In this document: positions 1 to 9,870 of the stretch, in pieces
Layout of the letters: every line of letters begins with the position of its first letter
How positions within the stretch are numbered: the first letter of the stretch is position 1
Source of the DNA: Bacteroidota bacterium
GTDB taxonomy: Bacteria > Bacteroidota > Bacteroidia > Cytophagales > Cyclobacteriaceae
Direction of reading: 5' to 3'
NCBI GenBank assembly: GCA_947470895.1
Contig: CANIVF010000002.1
Span: 1-64,000, forward strand
Length of the DNA stretch: 64,000 nt
The notes under the pieces: model-generated
Databases searched by the model: none
What the model saw: only the letters and a program-made list of their open reading frames with translations
What the model was told of the DNA's origin: nothing
Made by a program: the position numbers and the translations under genes

Positions 1-1
1 A

Positions 2-511
2 AACAACTCACTTATCAGAATGAGCGACTTCACGATAATTAAATCAAGTGCAGGCCCGCAGACACTCTCACCTTCAGGAAAGTTTTTGTTATCCAATGAC
101 AAAGTGTTGGAATGGAATGGAAGTTCTTTCATTGAAAAGGGATCTTTAGATGTCACCAACTTATATTATGGGATTTTCAAAGGAGATGAGAAACTTATTT
201 TGGTTTACATGAATAAAATCAAAGTAGTCGACATGAACACCATGATTGTAGAAAATGAAATTACGAAAGGTGATTTCTATAGCCAAACTGTTGTTTATGA
301 TCCTATCTCTGACCTTATCGGAAGATTTGAGCCAATAGGGTACGGAGACACGGGCATATATTTTTTATATGCTTTAAACTCACCCACTCCTATTAAAACG
401 TTTGAAATTGGCTATACTGAAATTAGTCGGAGTGTTTATGACATTATTTTAAACAATAACTTATTATGCTCAAACGGTTATCTTGTTCCGCTCTCCTTTT
501 TCTATCCTTAA
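2..511 (+). CDS. C-terminal part of an unidentified protein, cut by the window edge
   Basis: The frame is already open at the first base, so the ATG at 20 is probably internal and the gene starts before the window. The visible part, about 165 residues, is rich in short beta-strand-like stretches with aromatic and Gly residues (for example EWNGSSF and YGDTGIYFLYAL). This would suit blades of a beta-propeller or another all-beta protein, but I recognise no family. Its last 46 bases overlap the signal-peptide start of the next gene in another frame. The C-terminal residues LVPLSFFYP therefore come from DNA that also encodes a signal peptide, so the natural end may have been altered. No function is assigned. 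Confidence 0.5.
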   Translation, partial: NNSLIRMSDFTIIKSSAGPQTLSPSGKFLLSNDKVLEWNGSSFIEKGSLDVTNLYYGIFKGDEKLILVYMNKIKVVDMNTMIVENEITKGDFYSQTVVYDPISDLIGRFEPIGYGDTGIYFLYALNSPTPIKTFEIGYTEISRSVYDIILNNNLLCSNGYLVPLSFFYP

Positions 512-1185
512 CGGGACTTTCCTTTATATCCACTGCGCAGGAAATAGCGGCCGGGTTTAACCTTGGATATGCTACGTTTAATATGGAAGAATTAAAAGTC
601 ATTCAACGCGAACTAAGTGGGCAATATCCATTTGATGCAAAGGTGGTAGAGTCATTTCCAGGATATTTAAATTTTTCGGCAAGCGTACTGTTCATGAAAC
701 CCACCTACTATTACGGAGTGAGCATCGGACATACCTCTACCGCAGGAAGATTAAGCTATAGTGATTATTCAGGCTCATTTACCTCCGACCAAATTGTTGG
801 AATCAATTAAATAGGCACTTCATTTGCGCTAAACCTTACAAAAAAAACGAAAACAAATATTTTCCTAGGTGGGGAAACTTCCTTCAATTTTAATAGTCTT
901 GTGTTTAAAGAGACAATAGTAATAGGAGATACTAGGGACACAAACACTGAGAGTTTCCGATCCGTAAATTTTGCATTAACTCCGTTTATCGAGATTCAGC
1001 AAAGAGTCAATAATTTAGTGTTGCGATTCAATTTGGGCGGAGAAATACAAGTGCCTACAGAGCTTACAAGCCAGGAGAATAATGAAGTTTATCTTGTAAA
1101 CTCATCAAACGAAAAAGTAAAGCTTAATGCTTCTGGCTTACGAATGAATATCGGTATCGCCTATTCCTTTCAAAAAACTGACTGA
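466..1185 (+). pseudogene. Outer-membrane beta-barrel-like protein interrupted by an in-frame TAA
   Basis: The ORF track splits this into 466-810 and 901-1185, but both pieces are in one frame. After the TAA at 808-810 the frame continues without another stop (IGTSFALNLTKK...) into the second ORF. The joined product would be about 239 residues. It has a signal peptide (MLKRLSCSALLFLSLTGLSF, cleavage after STA) followed by alternating strand-like segments, ending in GLRMNIGIAYSFQKTD with a terminal aromatic strand typical of small outer-membrane barrels. The stop falls inside a strand (QIVGIN*IGTSFALN), so a barrel truncated there should not fold. It is either a recent nonsense mutation or a base-call error. 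Confidence 0.7.
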
Positions 1186-1327
1186 TTTATTCCATCTTGA
1201 AGTAAAGTACTGAGTCTATTTGTCAACCTACAAACCTCAAATGAAGTAATATATTCGTGATCTTGTACAATGAACCCCAGAAAAAAGCGTTTTGAAGAAA
1301 CGGAAACAATAATGATTACTCTATGGT

Positions 1328-1335
1328 TACCTTTG
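1328..1335 (+). promoter_or_regulatory. Bacteroidota -7 element upstream of the lipoprotein gene
   Basis: TACCTTTG matches the TAnnTTTG -7 consensus of Bacteroidota exactly and lies about 40 bases before the lipoprotein start. The nearest TTTG upstream (1291-1294) is 33 bases away, too far for the usual spacing, so only the -7 half is supported. Confidence 0.35.
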
Positions 1336-1375
1336 TCAACAATATTAACATACAGAACGACTTAATCCTTTCTTT

Positions 1376-2170
1376 ATGAAAAAAATTCAATTTGCTGCAC
1401 TATTTATTTTATCAGGGGTGTTGTTCACACGCTGTACAAATAACGCAGATCCGTCTGCCACCAGCACAGTCTCTTTGAAAATGTCAGCTGCTACCACCAA
1501 CGGCAAAACTTCCTTTAGCGGTCGCACCCAAGCTGCTATTGCATTGACTGATGTAAAAGTGAATGTTCGTGAAATTGAATTTGAGTTTGAGTTTGATCAT
1601 GACGATGATCGCTTTAAAAAAGACTCATGCTTTAATCAAAACAGCGACCTCAGCCGTATGGGCATGAGTGCTCACAAAGCAGGCAATGATGACCATGAGG
1701 CAAAACTGAAAGGTCCCTTTATCGTAGATCTGTTGGATGCCGGAGCTTTTGTAGATCAGGTGATTACATCCGTTGAAGTGCCAAATGCAGAATACGAGAA
1801 AATTAAATTCAAATTATCACCATCTTCCGAAGCCGGAGATATGAAAGGCAAATCTGTTTTGATTAAAGGAACCATAGGAAGCACACCTTTTACTTTCTGG
1901 CACGATGCACGAGCTCGTTTTGGAGTAAAATTTTCTGACAGCACTTCGTTGGCTACCAACGGACCTGCCGTTACTCTGGCCATTCAATTAGAGTTAGATA
2001 AAGTGATGAGTACCGTTAATGGTGGCGTTGATCTCTCCAAAGCGAAGGATGGAAATAGCGATGGAACCATTACGATTGACCCCGACAACACAGACGGAAA
2101 TGAAAAACTGGCCGATGATATCATGAAATTGTTAACACGCCATGCGCGTTGTGAGAAGAAAAGAGACTAA
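1376..2170 (+). CDS. Putative lipoprotein, DUF4382-like
   Basis: This 264-residue protein has a lipoprotein signal (about 20 residues ending LFTRC, with the Cys as likely lipidation site), so it should be anchored in the outer membrane or periplasm. The body resembles DUF4382-type lipoproteins: an early strand with TDVKVNVREIEFEFE, then a stretch PFIVDLLDAG, then VPNAEYEKIKFKLSP. A His/Asp-rich segment (DHDDDR, and KAGNDDHEAK) and a late Asp-rich stretch (DGNSDGTITIDPDNTDGN) could bind divalent cations, the last one resembling a calcium-binding loop. It stands alone, with a perfect TAnnTTTG -7 element upstream and a strong terminator directly after it. The exact role is unknown. Confidence 0.7.
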   Translation: MKKIQFAALFILSGVLFTRCTNNADPSATSTVSLKMSAATTNGKTSFSGRTQAAIALTDVKVNVREIEFEFEFDHDDDRFKKDSCFNQNSDLSRMGMSAHKAGNDDHEAKLKGPFIVDLLDAGAFVDQVITSVEVPNAEYEKIKFKLSPSSEAGDMKGKSVLIKGTIGSTPFTFWHDARARFGVKFSDSTSLATNGPAVTLAIQLELDKVMSTVNGGVDLSKAKDGNSDGTITIDPDNTDGNEKLADDIMKLLTRHARCEKKRD

Positions 2171-2190
2171 ATAAAGAAAAGAATAGATTA

Positions 2191-2231
2191 AAAGAGGCTG
2201 TCTTAACCATTGAGACAGCCTCTTTATTTTT
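2191..2231 (+). terminator. Rho-independent terminator after the DUF4382-like lipoprotein
   Basis: A perfect 13-bp stem (AAAGAGGCTGTCT / AGACAGCCTCTTT) with a 9-base loop is followed by ATTTTTT. It separates the lipoprotein gene from the convergent glycosidase-like gene. Confidence 0.85.
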
Positions 2232-2268
2232 TGCTGATTTCTGAATCTCCGACAGACTCTACAAAGAT

Positions 2269-3714
2269 TTACTTCACAGTAGAAACCGTAACGGTTTTAC
2301 CTTTCTTCATGTCCACCATGCAATAAGAATATAGTCTTCCATGGTCATCACCCTGTGCACTCTTGAATTTCGCACCATTGATAAACAGGAACTCGTGATT
2401 ACCCGGAATGCGAACGCACCAGGTCACAGATGATCCGGCCTGATTGGTCAATATCGTTTTAGTATTGCCAATATGTTTAACCAATATCTTATTTGAAAGT
2501 ACAGGTATATCATTCATCTCAGCCCAATCAGTCTCTGCTTCCAGTCTTGATATCGTATAAACAGTATTTTTAGAAGCATCAACCTCCACGCCCATCAATC
2601 CGCGGGTAATATGTTCGATGATTGTAAAGGAATTCTCCGGATAGTCGCGTCTTTTATTTTCTGCACTGCAAAGATCAACGATCATCTGTGAAGCCAGGTT
2701 GGTATAACCGTTCTCATAAAAGATGATGGGCAGGTACGATTTCAATTCAACAATCAGTTTCTGAAAGTTTGAGCGATATTCCTCAGTCAGTTTTTTGATT
2801 TTGGTCTGGTCATCAATGGCGTTATAGTATAACAGGTAATGCAGATAGGCCTGATTATCTTCGACCATAAAATAATCGAAGGTATGATCAGCATACTGAA
2901 TGGAGCGGTATTGCTGCTTTTCATTATCCCACCAGAATTGATCGAGGAATTGCTGTTCTTTTTTTGCTTTCTGTAAATACTTATTCGCTTCCGCGGATTG
3001 ACCGGCTTGCCTCAATATCTCTGAATAAGCTGTATACGCAGCAACAATGGAAGCAGACATATCGATACCCAGAATTGTTTCACCTCTGCCTCCTTCGTTG
3101 TAAGTAGGAATACCTCGGTTACTACCAAACCGTGTTGCAGCGCCATTATGCATAGCGCGGCTTCGTTTGGTGATCTGATCATAGCCGAGATCCCAATGAT
3201 CAACATATTCGTTCATATTTAAGGTATAAAAATTTTTGAAGGCAGGATGTACGAGATAGGTTCTATCGCCAGTCCAATTGTATAAACGATGGGCGTTATA
3301 GATCACATCAAAATTGGCAGGCAAGTTATACCAGAAGTCTTTATCATTTTGATAATCAACAGGTGCTGGTTTGTTATAGCGGTTGATCTCCCAATACGAA
3401 CAATAATCTTTTTCCTCGCTGATGTTCTCAGCAAACTTTTGAAACATATTGAGGTTGTGCTTTCCCAGCCCCAAAATCTGTGCACCAATAGCCTGATGCG
3501 AAACATCGCGCATACAAAATGCTTCCCGATTTGGAAGTGCTGCTTCGTACCAATATCCTACAGGATCTGAACCATTGTGAGCAAACGATAGTGCTTTGTT
3601 TTTAGCCCAGCCAAAAGCTTGAGTTAACTCAGTGTTGTTGCTTTTGAAGGTTACTTGAGCTTGCGTGAACGTTGTGAAAGACAGGGTAATTAATAATAGT
3701 GGAAGTTTAAACAT
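2269..3714 (-). CDS. Exported six-hairpin glycosidase-like protein
   Basis: This 481-residue protein has a clear signal peptide (MFKLPLLLITLSFTTFTQAQ), so it is exported. The rest looks like an (alpha/alpha)6 toroid of the six-hairpin glycosidase superfamily: aromatic and acidic clusters such as GYWYEAALPNREAFCMRD, a helix-rich middle (DQFWWDNEKQQYRS) and DYPENSFTIIEH towards the end. The last roughly 80 residues look like a beta-sandwich with a carbohydrate-binding or capping role. Proteins of this type cleave glycosidic bonds in plant or microbial polysaccharides, but the substrate cannot be told. It is a single gene between a terminator and parC; there is no SusCD pair nearby, so it is not part of a standard polysaccharide utilisation locus. 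Confidence 0.65.
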   Translation of the reverse strand: MFKLPLLLITLSFTTFTQAQVTFKSNNTELTQAFGWAKNKALSFAHNGSDPVGYWYEAALPNREAFCMRDVSHQAIGAQILGLGKHNLNMFQKFAENISEEKDYCSYWEINRYNKPAPVDYQNDKDFWYNLPANFDVIYNAHRLYNWTGDRTYLVHPAFKNFYTLNMNEYVDHWDLGYDQITKRSRAMHNGAATRFGSNRGIPTYNEGGRGETILGIDMSASIVAAYTAYSEILRQAGQSAEANKYLQKAKKEQQFLDQFWWDNEKQQYRSIQYADHTFDYFMVEDNQAYLHYLLYYNAIDDQTKIKKLTEEYRSNFQKLIVELKSYLPIIFYENGYTNLASQMIVDLCSAENKRRDYPENSFTIIEHITRGLMGVEVDASKNTVYTISRLEAETDWAEMNDIPVLSNKILVKHIGNTKTILTNQAGSSVTWCVRIPGNHEFLFINGAKFKSAQGDDHGRLYSYCMVDMKKGKTVTVSTVK

Positions 3715-3807
3715 GCATCAATAATTTAGCAAAGTGACGAACAAGGGCAAAAAAAGCGCTATTACCACCGAAGAAGCAATAGCTCTTTGATGTCAGAATT
3801 TCAAAGT

Positions 3808-6723
3808 TTACAAATCAAACTCAATCGAATCACCCGAAGTAAATGTTTTCTTCTCCGGCTTATCTTCCTCTGTCTCCTCAGCTTCTTTCTTCTTACTCTT
3901 TACTTCTTCTTCTTTGCTTTCCCCGAAGAGGCTTGCTTGTTCAGCTTCTTTTTGCTTTGGGCCTTTGGCTTTGGGCGGCTGACCGTTGACGAGCGGACCT
4001 TGGTCTTTTTGCTTTGGCTCACCGAAGAGGGCGGCTTGACCGTCATCTTCGATGATGATTTCGGGCTCGCTTTCGTCTGAAGTTTTTTCGTCAGCAAAGT
4101 CTTCTTCGTTGCTATATTTTTTTTTTGGCGACTCAGCACCCTTTCCGGTTCCGGTCGCCTTTGAAGTTGCCTCTTCATCGCCATCATCTCCATCCTCGGG
4201 GCCGCCATCTTCTGGTTCTTCCAATGGCTTCACTTTCGTGACTTTGAATTGAGACAGTCGGTTGCCCATCGCCTTCCAGCCCTTTACATCAATGATCTCA
4301 TCCAGGTTGATGACTTCGGTTTCTTTGTCCTTGCCTTTTACTTTCACCATCTCCACTTCCACTTCTGGTGTGTCGGCTGTGGTGGCAAACTCCAGGCGTG
4401 ATCCGATGCCCTCTGATATAAACAAAAATTCTTTATCCAGCGTATTCGTCTCAATCAAGAAACGCTTTACGATATATTGTTTGCTTTCACCATCTACGTA
4501 AATGGCAGAGATGGCTTTCTTAGGATTAAACTTCTCCACCAGAATTGTCTTCTCTGGTTCGTATCGGTTGGTGAGTTCGTAGTTGGTGATTTTGTACGTC
4601 CCACTTTTCGTGATTGCCAAAATCTGTTCATCACCATCAAACTTACCAACATATCGGCCACGCTTATCTTTATTCAATCTGCCGGAGGCTTCATCAAACC
4701 ACAAATCCAATCCGCTTAGTGTAGAACCTTTTGCTTCTTTGAAATCCACTTTGCGCACTGGGTATTTGGTGATCGTGTTTCCTTTAGCTCCACGACCTTT
4801 GATTTCCAGTTCCGAGAAATCGAAATCGAAAATCTTTTTACGGGCCGTGCTGGCCTGGCTCAACTTTACTTCCACGATCTCGGCTTCACCGTTTGGATTA
4901 GCACTTAGATAATGAACTTTGCTATTCGGGTTGCCCTGATCAAGATTATATTCTTTATCGCGAATGATAGCCGGCATGGCAAAGCGCTTGGCAAACGTAG
5001 TTCCGGTTTTACCATCGCTGTATATTAGATTGTACACCATGCGCTCATCACCTTTCTTCCAAACACTGATATGCAGAATATCTTTACCCATGAACTTTCT
5101 CTCACCGATGCGGCTAACAAGTGCTTTACCATCTTTGCGGATCACAATGATGTCATCGAGCTCAGAACATTCGCAGAGGTACTCATCCTTGCGCATGCCA
5201 TAACCCACAAAACCATCTTCCCGATTCACATACAATTTCTGGTTGTTGGCGATCACTTCGGTAGCCATCACAGACTGGAAGCTCTTGATCTCCGTCTTGC
5301 GCTCACGACCTTTGCCATACTTGTCCAGTAAGTTCTGGTAGTAGGCAATCGAATATTCTATCAGGTGCTTGAGATGGTGAAGTGTTTGCTTCAATTCATT
5401 CTCCAGATCTTTCAATAAATCGTTGGCCTTGAACGTATCGTATTTAGAGATACGCTTGATTCGGATTTCCAGCAAACGAAGAATGTCATCGCGGGTGATC
5501 TCGCGATAGAATTGCTTTTTATAAGGCTTTAATCCTTTGTCGGTTGTGATGATGACATCTTCAAAGGTTTCGCAATTTTCAATGTCGCGGTAAATTCTGT
5601 TTTCAATGAAAATCTTTTCGAGCGAAGAAAAAAGGATTTTTTCCATCAACTCTCCTTTCCTGATCTCCAACTCCTGCTTCAACAGTTTTACTGTTTGCTC
5701 GGTATTGTATCGCAGAATGTCATTTACCTTCATGAACTGAGGCTTGTCCTCCACAATCACACAGGCATTTGGCGAAATGGAAACTTCACAATCCGTGAAG
5801 GCATATAACGCATCAATAGCAATCTCGGGAGAAAGACCAGCTTGTAAATGAATCTGGATCTCCACATCCTTAGCCGTGTTATCGACTACCTGCTTTACTT
5901 TGATCTTACCCTTCTCACTTGCCTTCACAATCGAATCCATCAACGAGCTCGTTGTTGTTCCAAATGGAATTTCATGAATAGCTAATGTCTTCTTATCTAC
6001 GACATCAATCTTGGCGCGTACTTTAATCTTTCCTCCACGGATACCCTGGTCATATTCCGTGAAGTCGGCAATACCTCCGGTGAGGAAGTCAGGATAAATT
6101 TTTGGATTCTTTCCCTTCAGTATATCAATAGATGCTTTAATCAACTCGCAGAAGTTGTGTGGAAGAATCTTAGTTGATAAACCTACGGCAATACCCTCCA
6201 CACCTTGCGCGAGCAACAATGGAAATTTTACCGGCAAGGTGATCGGTTCTTTCTTACGCCCGTCATACGAAAGTTGCCAATCGGTAGTCTGTGCATTGTA
6301 GGCTACATCGAGCGCAAACTTTGATAAGCGTGCTTCAATATAACGTGGGGCTGCTGAACTATCTCCGGTGCGCACATCACCCCAGTTACCTTGTGTGTCG
6401 AGCAATAAATCTTTCTGACCAATATTCACAATGGCCTCACCAATGGCTGCATCACCATGTGGGTGATATTGCATGGTGTTGCCAATCACGTTCGCCACTT
6501 TATTGAAGCGACCATCATCCATCTCTTTTAATGAATGCATGATTCTTCGCTGCACGGGTTTCAATCCGTCTTCGATGCGAGGCACGGCACGCTCCAGAAT
6601 TACATACGAGGCGTACTCCAAAAACCAGTTTTCGTAGAGACCATCCAACGACACTAAGCCATGAACAATATCTCCGTTTTCATTTCTAACTGATTTATCT
6701 GTAATCGCTTTCTTCTTACTCAT
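3808..6723 (-). CDS. parC: DNA topoisomerase IV subunit A
   Basis: Type IIA topoisomerase A subunit, the DNA breakage and rejoining half of topoisomerase IV, which unlinks sister chromosomes with ParE. The N-terminal domain carries the winged-helix region (YASYVILERAVPRIEDGLKPVQRR) and the catalytic tyrosine Y128 in AAPRYIEARL. A coiled-coil arm follows (around residues 340-470), then beta-pinwheel-type repeats. The final 180 or so residues are low complexity, charged and probably disordered. They include QAALFGE and QASLFGE, which fit the QxxLF sliding-clamp-binding pattern. At 971 residues it is long for the family, mainly because of this tail. The gene follows parE by 54 bases on the same strand, and the ParE partner supports ParC rather than GyrA. 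Confidence 0.93.
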   Translation of the reverse strand: MSKKKAITDKSVRNENGDIVHGLVSLDGLYENWFLEYASYVILERAVPRIEDGLKPVQRRIMHSLKEMDDGRFNKVANVIGNTMQYHPHGDAAIGEAIVNIGQKDLLLDTQGNWGDVRTGDSSAAPRYIEARLSKFALDVAYNAQTTDWQLSYDGRKKEPITLPVKFPLLLAQGVEGIAVGLSTKILPHNFCELIKASIDILKGKNPKIYPDFLTGGIADFTEYDQGIRGGKIKVRAKIDVVDKKTLAIHEIPFGTTTSSLMDSIVKASEKGKIKVKQVVDNTAKDVEIQIHLQAGLSPEIAIDALYAFTDCEVSISPNACVIVEDKPQFMKVNDILRYNTEQTVKLLKQELEIRKGELMEKILFSSLEKIFIENRIYRDIENCETFEDVIITTDKGLKPYKKQFYREITRDDILRLLEIRIKRISKYDTFKANDLLKDLENELKQTLHHLKHLIEYSIAYYQNLLDKYGKGRERKTEIKSFQSVMATEVIANNQKLYVNREDGFVGYGMRKDEYLCECSELDDIIVIRKDGKALVSRIGERKFMGKDILHISVWKKGDERMVYNLIYSDGKTGTTFAKRFAMPAIIRDKEYNLDQGNPNSKVHYLSANPNGEAEIVEVKLSQASTARKKIFDFDFSELEIKGRGAKGNTITKYPVRKVDFKEAKGSTLSGLDLWFDEASGRLNKDKRGRYVGKFDGDEQILAITKSGTYKITNYELTNRYEPEKTILVEKFNPKKAISAIYVDGESKQYIVKRFLIETNTLDKEFLFISEGIGSRLEFATTADTPEVEVEMVKVKGKDKETEVINLDEIIDVKGWKAMGNRLSQFKVTKVKPLEEPEDGGPEDGDDGDEEATSKATGTGKGAESPKKKYSNEEDFADEKTSDESEPEIIIEDDGQAALFGEPKQKDQGPLVNGQPPKAKGPKQKEAEQASLFGESKEEEVKSKKKEAEETEEDKPEKKTFTSGDSIEFDL

Positions 6724-6777
6724 TCTACCTGTTGTTTGTTGTTGGTTGATCGTTGCTTGTAATCAATGAACAATAAC

Positions 6778-8652
6778 TTATGATTCTATTTCTTCCTTTT
6801 CTGCTTCTTCAATCACATCTAATTCGAAGCGAAGGTTTTCAATGATAAACTCCTGGCGATCGGGTGTATTTTTACCCATGTAGAACTCCAGAATTTTTTG
6901 CAAATGTCTCTCCGCATCAATGCGGACTGGTTGCAATCGAATTTCATCGCCAATAAAGTTTCCAAACTCTTCGGGTGAGATTTCTCCCAATCCTTTGAAA
7001 CGTGTGATCTCAGGTTTGCTTCCCAACTTAGCTACCGCTGCCTGCTTTTCTTCTTCGCTATAGCAGTAATGTGTTTCCTTTTTATTGCGAACGCGAAATA
7101 ATGGTGTCTCCAAAATATACACATGCCCTGCCTTTACTAAATCAGGAAAGAACTGCAGAAAGAATGTCATCAACAACAAACGGATGTGCATACCATCCAC
7201 ATCAGCATCAGTTGCTACTATCACTTTGTTGTAACGAAGTCCTTCAAGACCATCTTCAATATTCAATGCATGCTGAAGCAAGTTGAACTCTTCATTTTCA
7301 TACACCACTTTTTTGGTGAGACCAAAACAGTTGAGTGGTTTACCACGCAAACTAAATACGGCTTGTCTTTCTACATCGCGTGATTTTGTGATCGATCCGC
7401 TGGCCGAGTCACCCTCCGTAATAAAGATCATGGACTCGGCACCCTTCTCTCCTTTTTCATCATCAAAATGAAAACGGCAATCGCGAAGCTTCTTATTATG
7501 GAGGTTTGCCTTCTTGGCTCTTTCGTTCGCAAGCTTTTTAATACCCGCAATTTCCTTACGCTCTCGCTCCGATTGCAAAATGCGTTTGAGCATAGCATCA
7601 GCCACGATGGGATTTTTGTGTAGATAGATTTCTAACTCCTTAGACACGAAATCACCCACAAAGTTTTTAACTGTAGCCCCATCGGGTGCCATGTTCATCG
7701 AACCGAGTTTTGTCTTGGTCTGCGATTCGAACACGGGCTCTTGCACACGTATTGCAACCGCAGCCACTATGCTTGCGCGAATGTCTGCTGCATCAAAATC
7801 TTTCTTATAAAAATCACGTACACCACGAACAACACCTTCGCGGAAAGCTGCTAGGTGCGTTCCTCCTTGTGTGGTATTCTGTCCGTTGACGAATGAATAA
7901 TATTCTTCCCCATACTGACTGCCATGCGTAAGCGCTACTTCAATATCATCACCTTTAACGTGAATGATCGGGTAGCGAATATCTTCGGCATCGGATTTCT
8001 GTTTCAATAGATCGAGTAATCCGTCCTTGGAATAAAATTTACGACCGTTGTAGTTGATGGTAAGACCAGCATTCAGGAATGCGTAGTTCCACATCAAATC
8101 ATCCAGGTATTCTGGAATGAAATGATAATGTTTGAACATCGTGTTGTCGGGTTCGAACTCTACCAGTGTTCCGTTCCTCTCATCTGTTTTTGTTTCCTTG
8201 GCATCTACTGTTAAAACTCCTTTCTTAAATTCAGCAAGTTTTGTTTTGCCTTCACGGAAAGCCTGCACTTTGAAATAGTTAGAGAGTGCGTTTACTGCTT
8301 TAGTACCCACGCCATTCAATCCCACTGATTTTTGAAACGCGCCAGAATCGTACTTGGCACCAGTGTTTATTTTAGAAACAACATCCACCACTTTACCCAA
8401 CGGAATGCCCCGACCATAGTCGCGCACCATCACATGCTGATCAGTGATTTTCACATCAATGGTTTTGCCATAACCCATCATGTGTTCATCAATGCAGTTA
8501 TCGATCACCTCCTTCACCAACACATAAATACCATCATCTTTGGCCGAGCCATCGCCAAGCTTACCAATGTACATTCCCGGACGCAACCGGATGTGTTCAC
8601 GCCAATCGAGTGATCGGATACTCGCTTCGTTGTATTCTATCTCCTTCGCCAT
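6778..8652 (-). CDS. parE: DNA topoisomerase IV subunit B
   Basis: ATPase subunit of topoisomerase IV. The N-terminal GHKL ATPase carries [10 protein letters not shown] (N-box), DYGRGIP (G1) and [13 protein letters not shown] (G2-type). The Toprim domain has [11 protein letters not shown] and [13 protein letters not shown], which bind the catalytic magnesium ions. The C-terminal part contains the expected [14 protein letters not shown] placed the start at the internal Met ([12 protein letters not shown]); the ORF track begins 15 codons earlier, but those residues ([12 protein letters not shown]...) are not family-like. At about 624 residues the length is normal for ParE. It is cotranscribed with parC downstream. 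Confidence 0.94.
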   Translation of the reverse strand: MAKEIEYNEASIRSLDWREHIRLRPGMYIGKLGDGSAKDDGIYVLVKEVIDNCIDEHMMGYGKTIDVKITDQHVMVRDYGRGIPLGKVVDVVSKINTGAKYDSGAFQKSVGLNGVGTKAVNALSNYFKVQAFREGKTKLAEFKKGVLTVDAKETKTDERNGTLVEFEPDNTMFKHYHFIPEYLDDLMWNYAFLNAGLTINYNGRKFYSKDGLLDLLKQKSDAEDIRYPIIHVKGDDIEVALTHGSQYGEEYYSFVNGQNTTQGGTHLAAFREGVVRGVRDFYKKDFDAADIRASIVAAVAIRVQEPVFESQTKTKLGSMNMAPDGATVKNFVGDFVSKELEIYLHKNPIVADAMLKRILQSERERKEIAGIKKLANERAKKANLHNKKLRDCRFHFDDEKGEKGAESMIFITEGDSASGSITKSRDVERQAVFSLRGKPLNCFGLTKKVVYENEEFNLLQHALNIEDGLEGLRYNKVIVATDADVDGMHIRLLLMTFFLQFFPDLVKAGHVYILETPLFRVRNKKETHYCYSEEEKQAAVAKLGSKPEITRFKGLGEISPEEFGNFIGDEIRLQPVRIDAERHLQKILEFYMGKNTPDRQEFIIENLRFELDVIEEAEKEEIES

Positions 8653-8908
8653 GTTATTAATCCCTTTTTTAAATCGCGCAAAGTTTAAAAAAATCAACCT
8701 GAACTTCCATTGAAAAATTTCAATTGACGGTTGTTAAACACTGATTTGAAGTGATTCGAAAAATATCTCAGATTCAAATCACATCTAAGAAAGCAATTTT
8801 TACGCTGACTACAAGCATGAAAATCAGCTGCAGCCTGCAAAAAATCAATAGGTGAATTGCAATAAGTGGTTGATCTTCAGAAACCAAAACGCACGCACAG
8901 CAATCAAA

Positions 8909-9340
8909 TTATCTTGAAATAATTTTTCTATACAAAAGAAAAACCGGCCAGCTCATCATCCATAAAAAAAGTAAAATCAAACTACCGTAAATGGCCGGCC
9001 CCATGTTGCTGAAATCATATCGATCGCCCCCATTGAAAATATGAATGAAGCCCAATGATGTGAGGAAGAAAAAATTAAAAGTAGCAACCAGGCCATAAAA
9101 CCAGGAACTAAAACCCTGATCTCCATTGCTTAACAGCTTATTGACCACAAACACCAACACGTTGATCACCGCAAAAAGAAGGATGGTAGCATAAAAGAAA
9201 CCATTAAGGGATATGGACAGGTTACTCGTTGATTCTGAGAACGCTACCTCCGCAGGGAGGCCAGCATACACATAGAAAAACACCACGAGCAATGTTAATA
9301 AGGAAAAGAACCAAACTCCTTTGAATATCTTTAAAATCAT
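8909..9340 (-). CDS. Small four-helix membrane protein of unknown function
   Basis: Starting at the internal Met (MILKIFKGVWFF), the product is about 143 residues with four hydrophobic segments: WFFSLLTLLVVFFYVYAGL, GFFYATILLFAVINVLVFVV, FYGLVATFNFFFLTSLGFIHIF and AIYGSLILLFLWMMSWPVFLLY. The upstream extension in the ORF track is polar and runs into the promoter region of the divergent lipoprotein gene, so I rejected it. No family was recognised. It is monocistronic and divergent from the gene at 9450. Confidence 0.6.
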   Translation of the reverse strand: MILKIFKGVWFFSLLTLLVVFFYVYAGLPAEVAFSESTSNLSISLNGFFYATILLFAVINVLVFVVNKLLSNGDQGFSSWFYGLVATFNFFFLTSLGFIHIFNGGDRYDFSNMGPAIYGSLILLFLWMMSWPVFLLYRKIISR

Positions 9341-9449
9341 GTGGTTAAATTTGATGGCAAAACTAACTGATATTTTAGATTTGATTCTGCCTGATTTAAG
9401 GCCTGTTCTAAAATTTTGAGGTAGACCGCTGATAAACATAAACTAAAAC

Positions 9450-9818
9450 ATGAAAAATCTAGTCTGGATTGGCCTTTCTGTATTGATGATTACCTGCGGA
9501 AAACCTCTGCCGGATCTTGCACCGATGGATCTTGCTCTATGGAAAAATGACAAAGGAGGCTGTAAACAACAGAGGATCAATCTGATCGAAGAATTGAAAA
9601 ATCAAAAAGATGAACTCAAGGGGCTTTCAGAAAAGGATATCATTGCATTACTAGGCCGGCCTGATCATAATGAACTCTACAAGCGCAATCAAAAATTCTA
9701 TTACTATGACATCGAGCCTGGTAAAAGTTGTAATAATGAGGTAGCTGGTCAGCAGTTGGTTATACGTTTTACTGCAATGGGTTATGCAAAAGAAGTATCA
9801 ATAGAAATGATTGAGTGA
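9450..9818 (+). CDS. Small lipoprotein with a possible SmpA/OmlA-like fold
   Basis: This 122-residue protein has a lipoprotein signal (MKNLVWIGLSVLMITCGK, Cys16 as lipidation site). The mature part contains GLSEKDIIALLGRPDHNE, which resembles the helix and turn of SmpA/OmlA/BamE-like domains (the LLGxPD pattern), then strands FYYYDIEPG and QLVIRFTAMGYAKEVSIE. Such domains are usually small outer-membrane assembly or inhibitor-type modules; the precise role here is unknown. It is divergent from the four-helix membrane protein with about 110 bases between the chosen starts. Confidence 0.6.
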   Translation: MKNLVWIGLSVLMITCGKPLPDLAPMDLALWKNDKGGCKQQRINLIEELKNQKDELKGLSEKDIIALLGRPDHNELYKRNQKFYYYDIEPGKSCNNEVAGQQLVIRFTAMGYAKEVSIEMIE

Positions 9819-9870
9819 AGATCAGCTGTGTAAAGCATTGGTCTGAAACTACTGCTTTTTGGCCTTTGCC

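Noticed and set aside
3900-4208. 102-residue minus-strand ORF and opposite ORFs in the parC tail
   Set aside because: Low-complexity tail codons leave several frames open; only the parC frame continues into a folded domain.
3808-6723. Reading this gene as gyrA
   Set aside because: It is followed upstream by a ParE-type subunit and the catalytic region reads AAPRYIE, and the pair is parE-parC in order; GyrA was not chosen.
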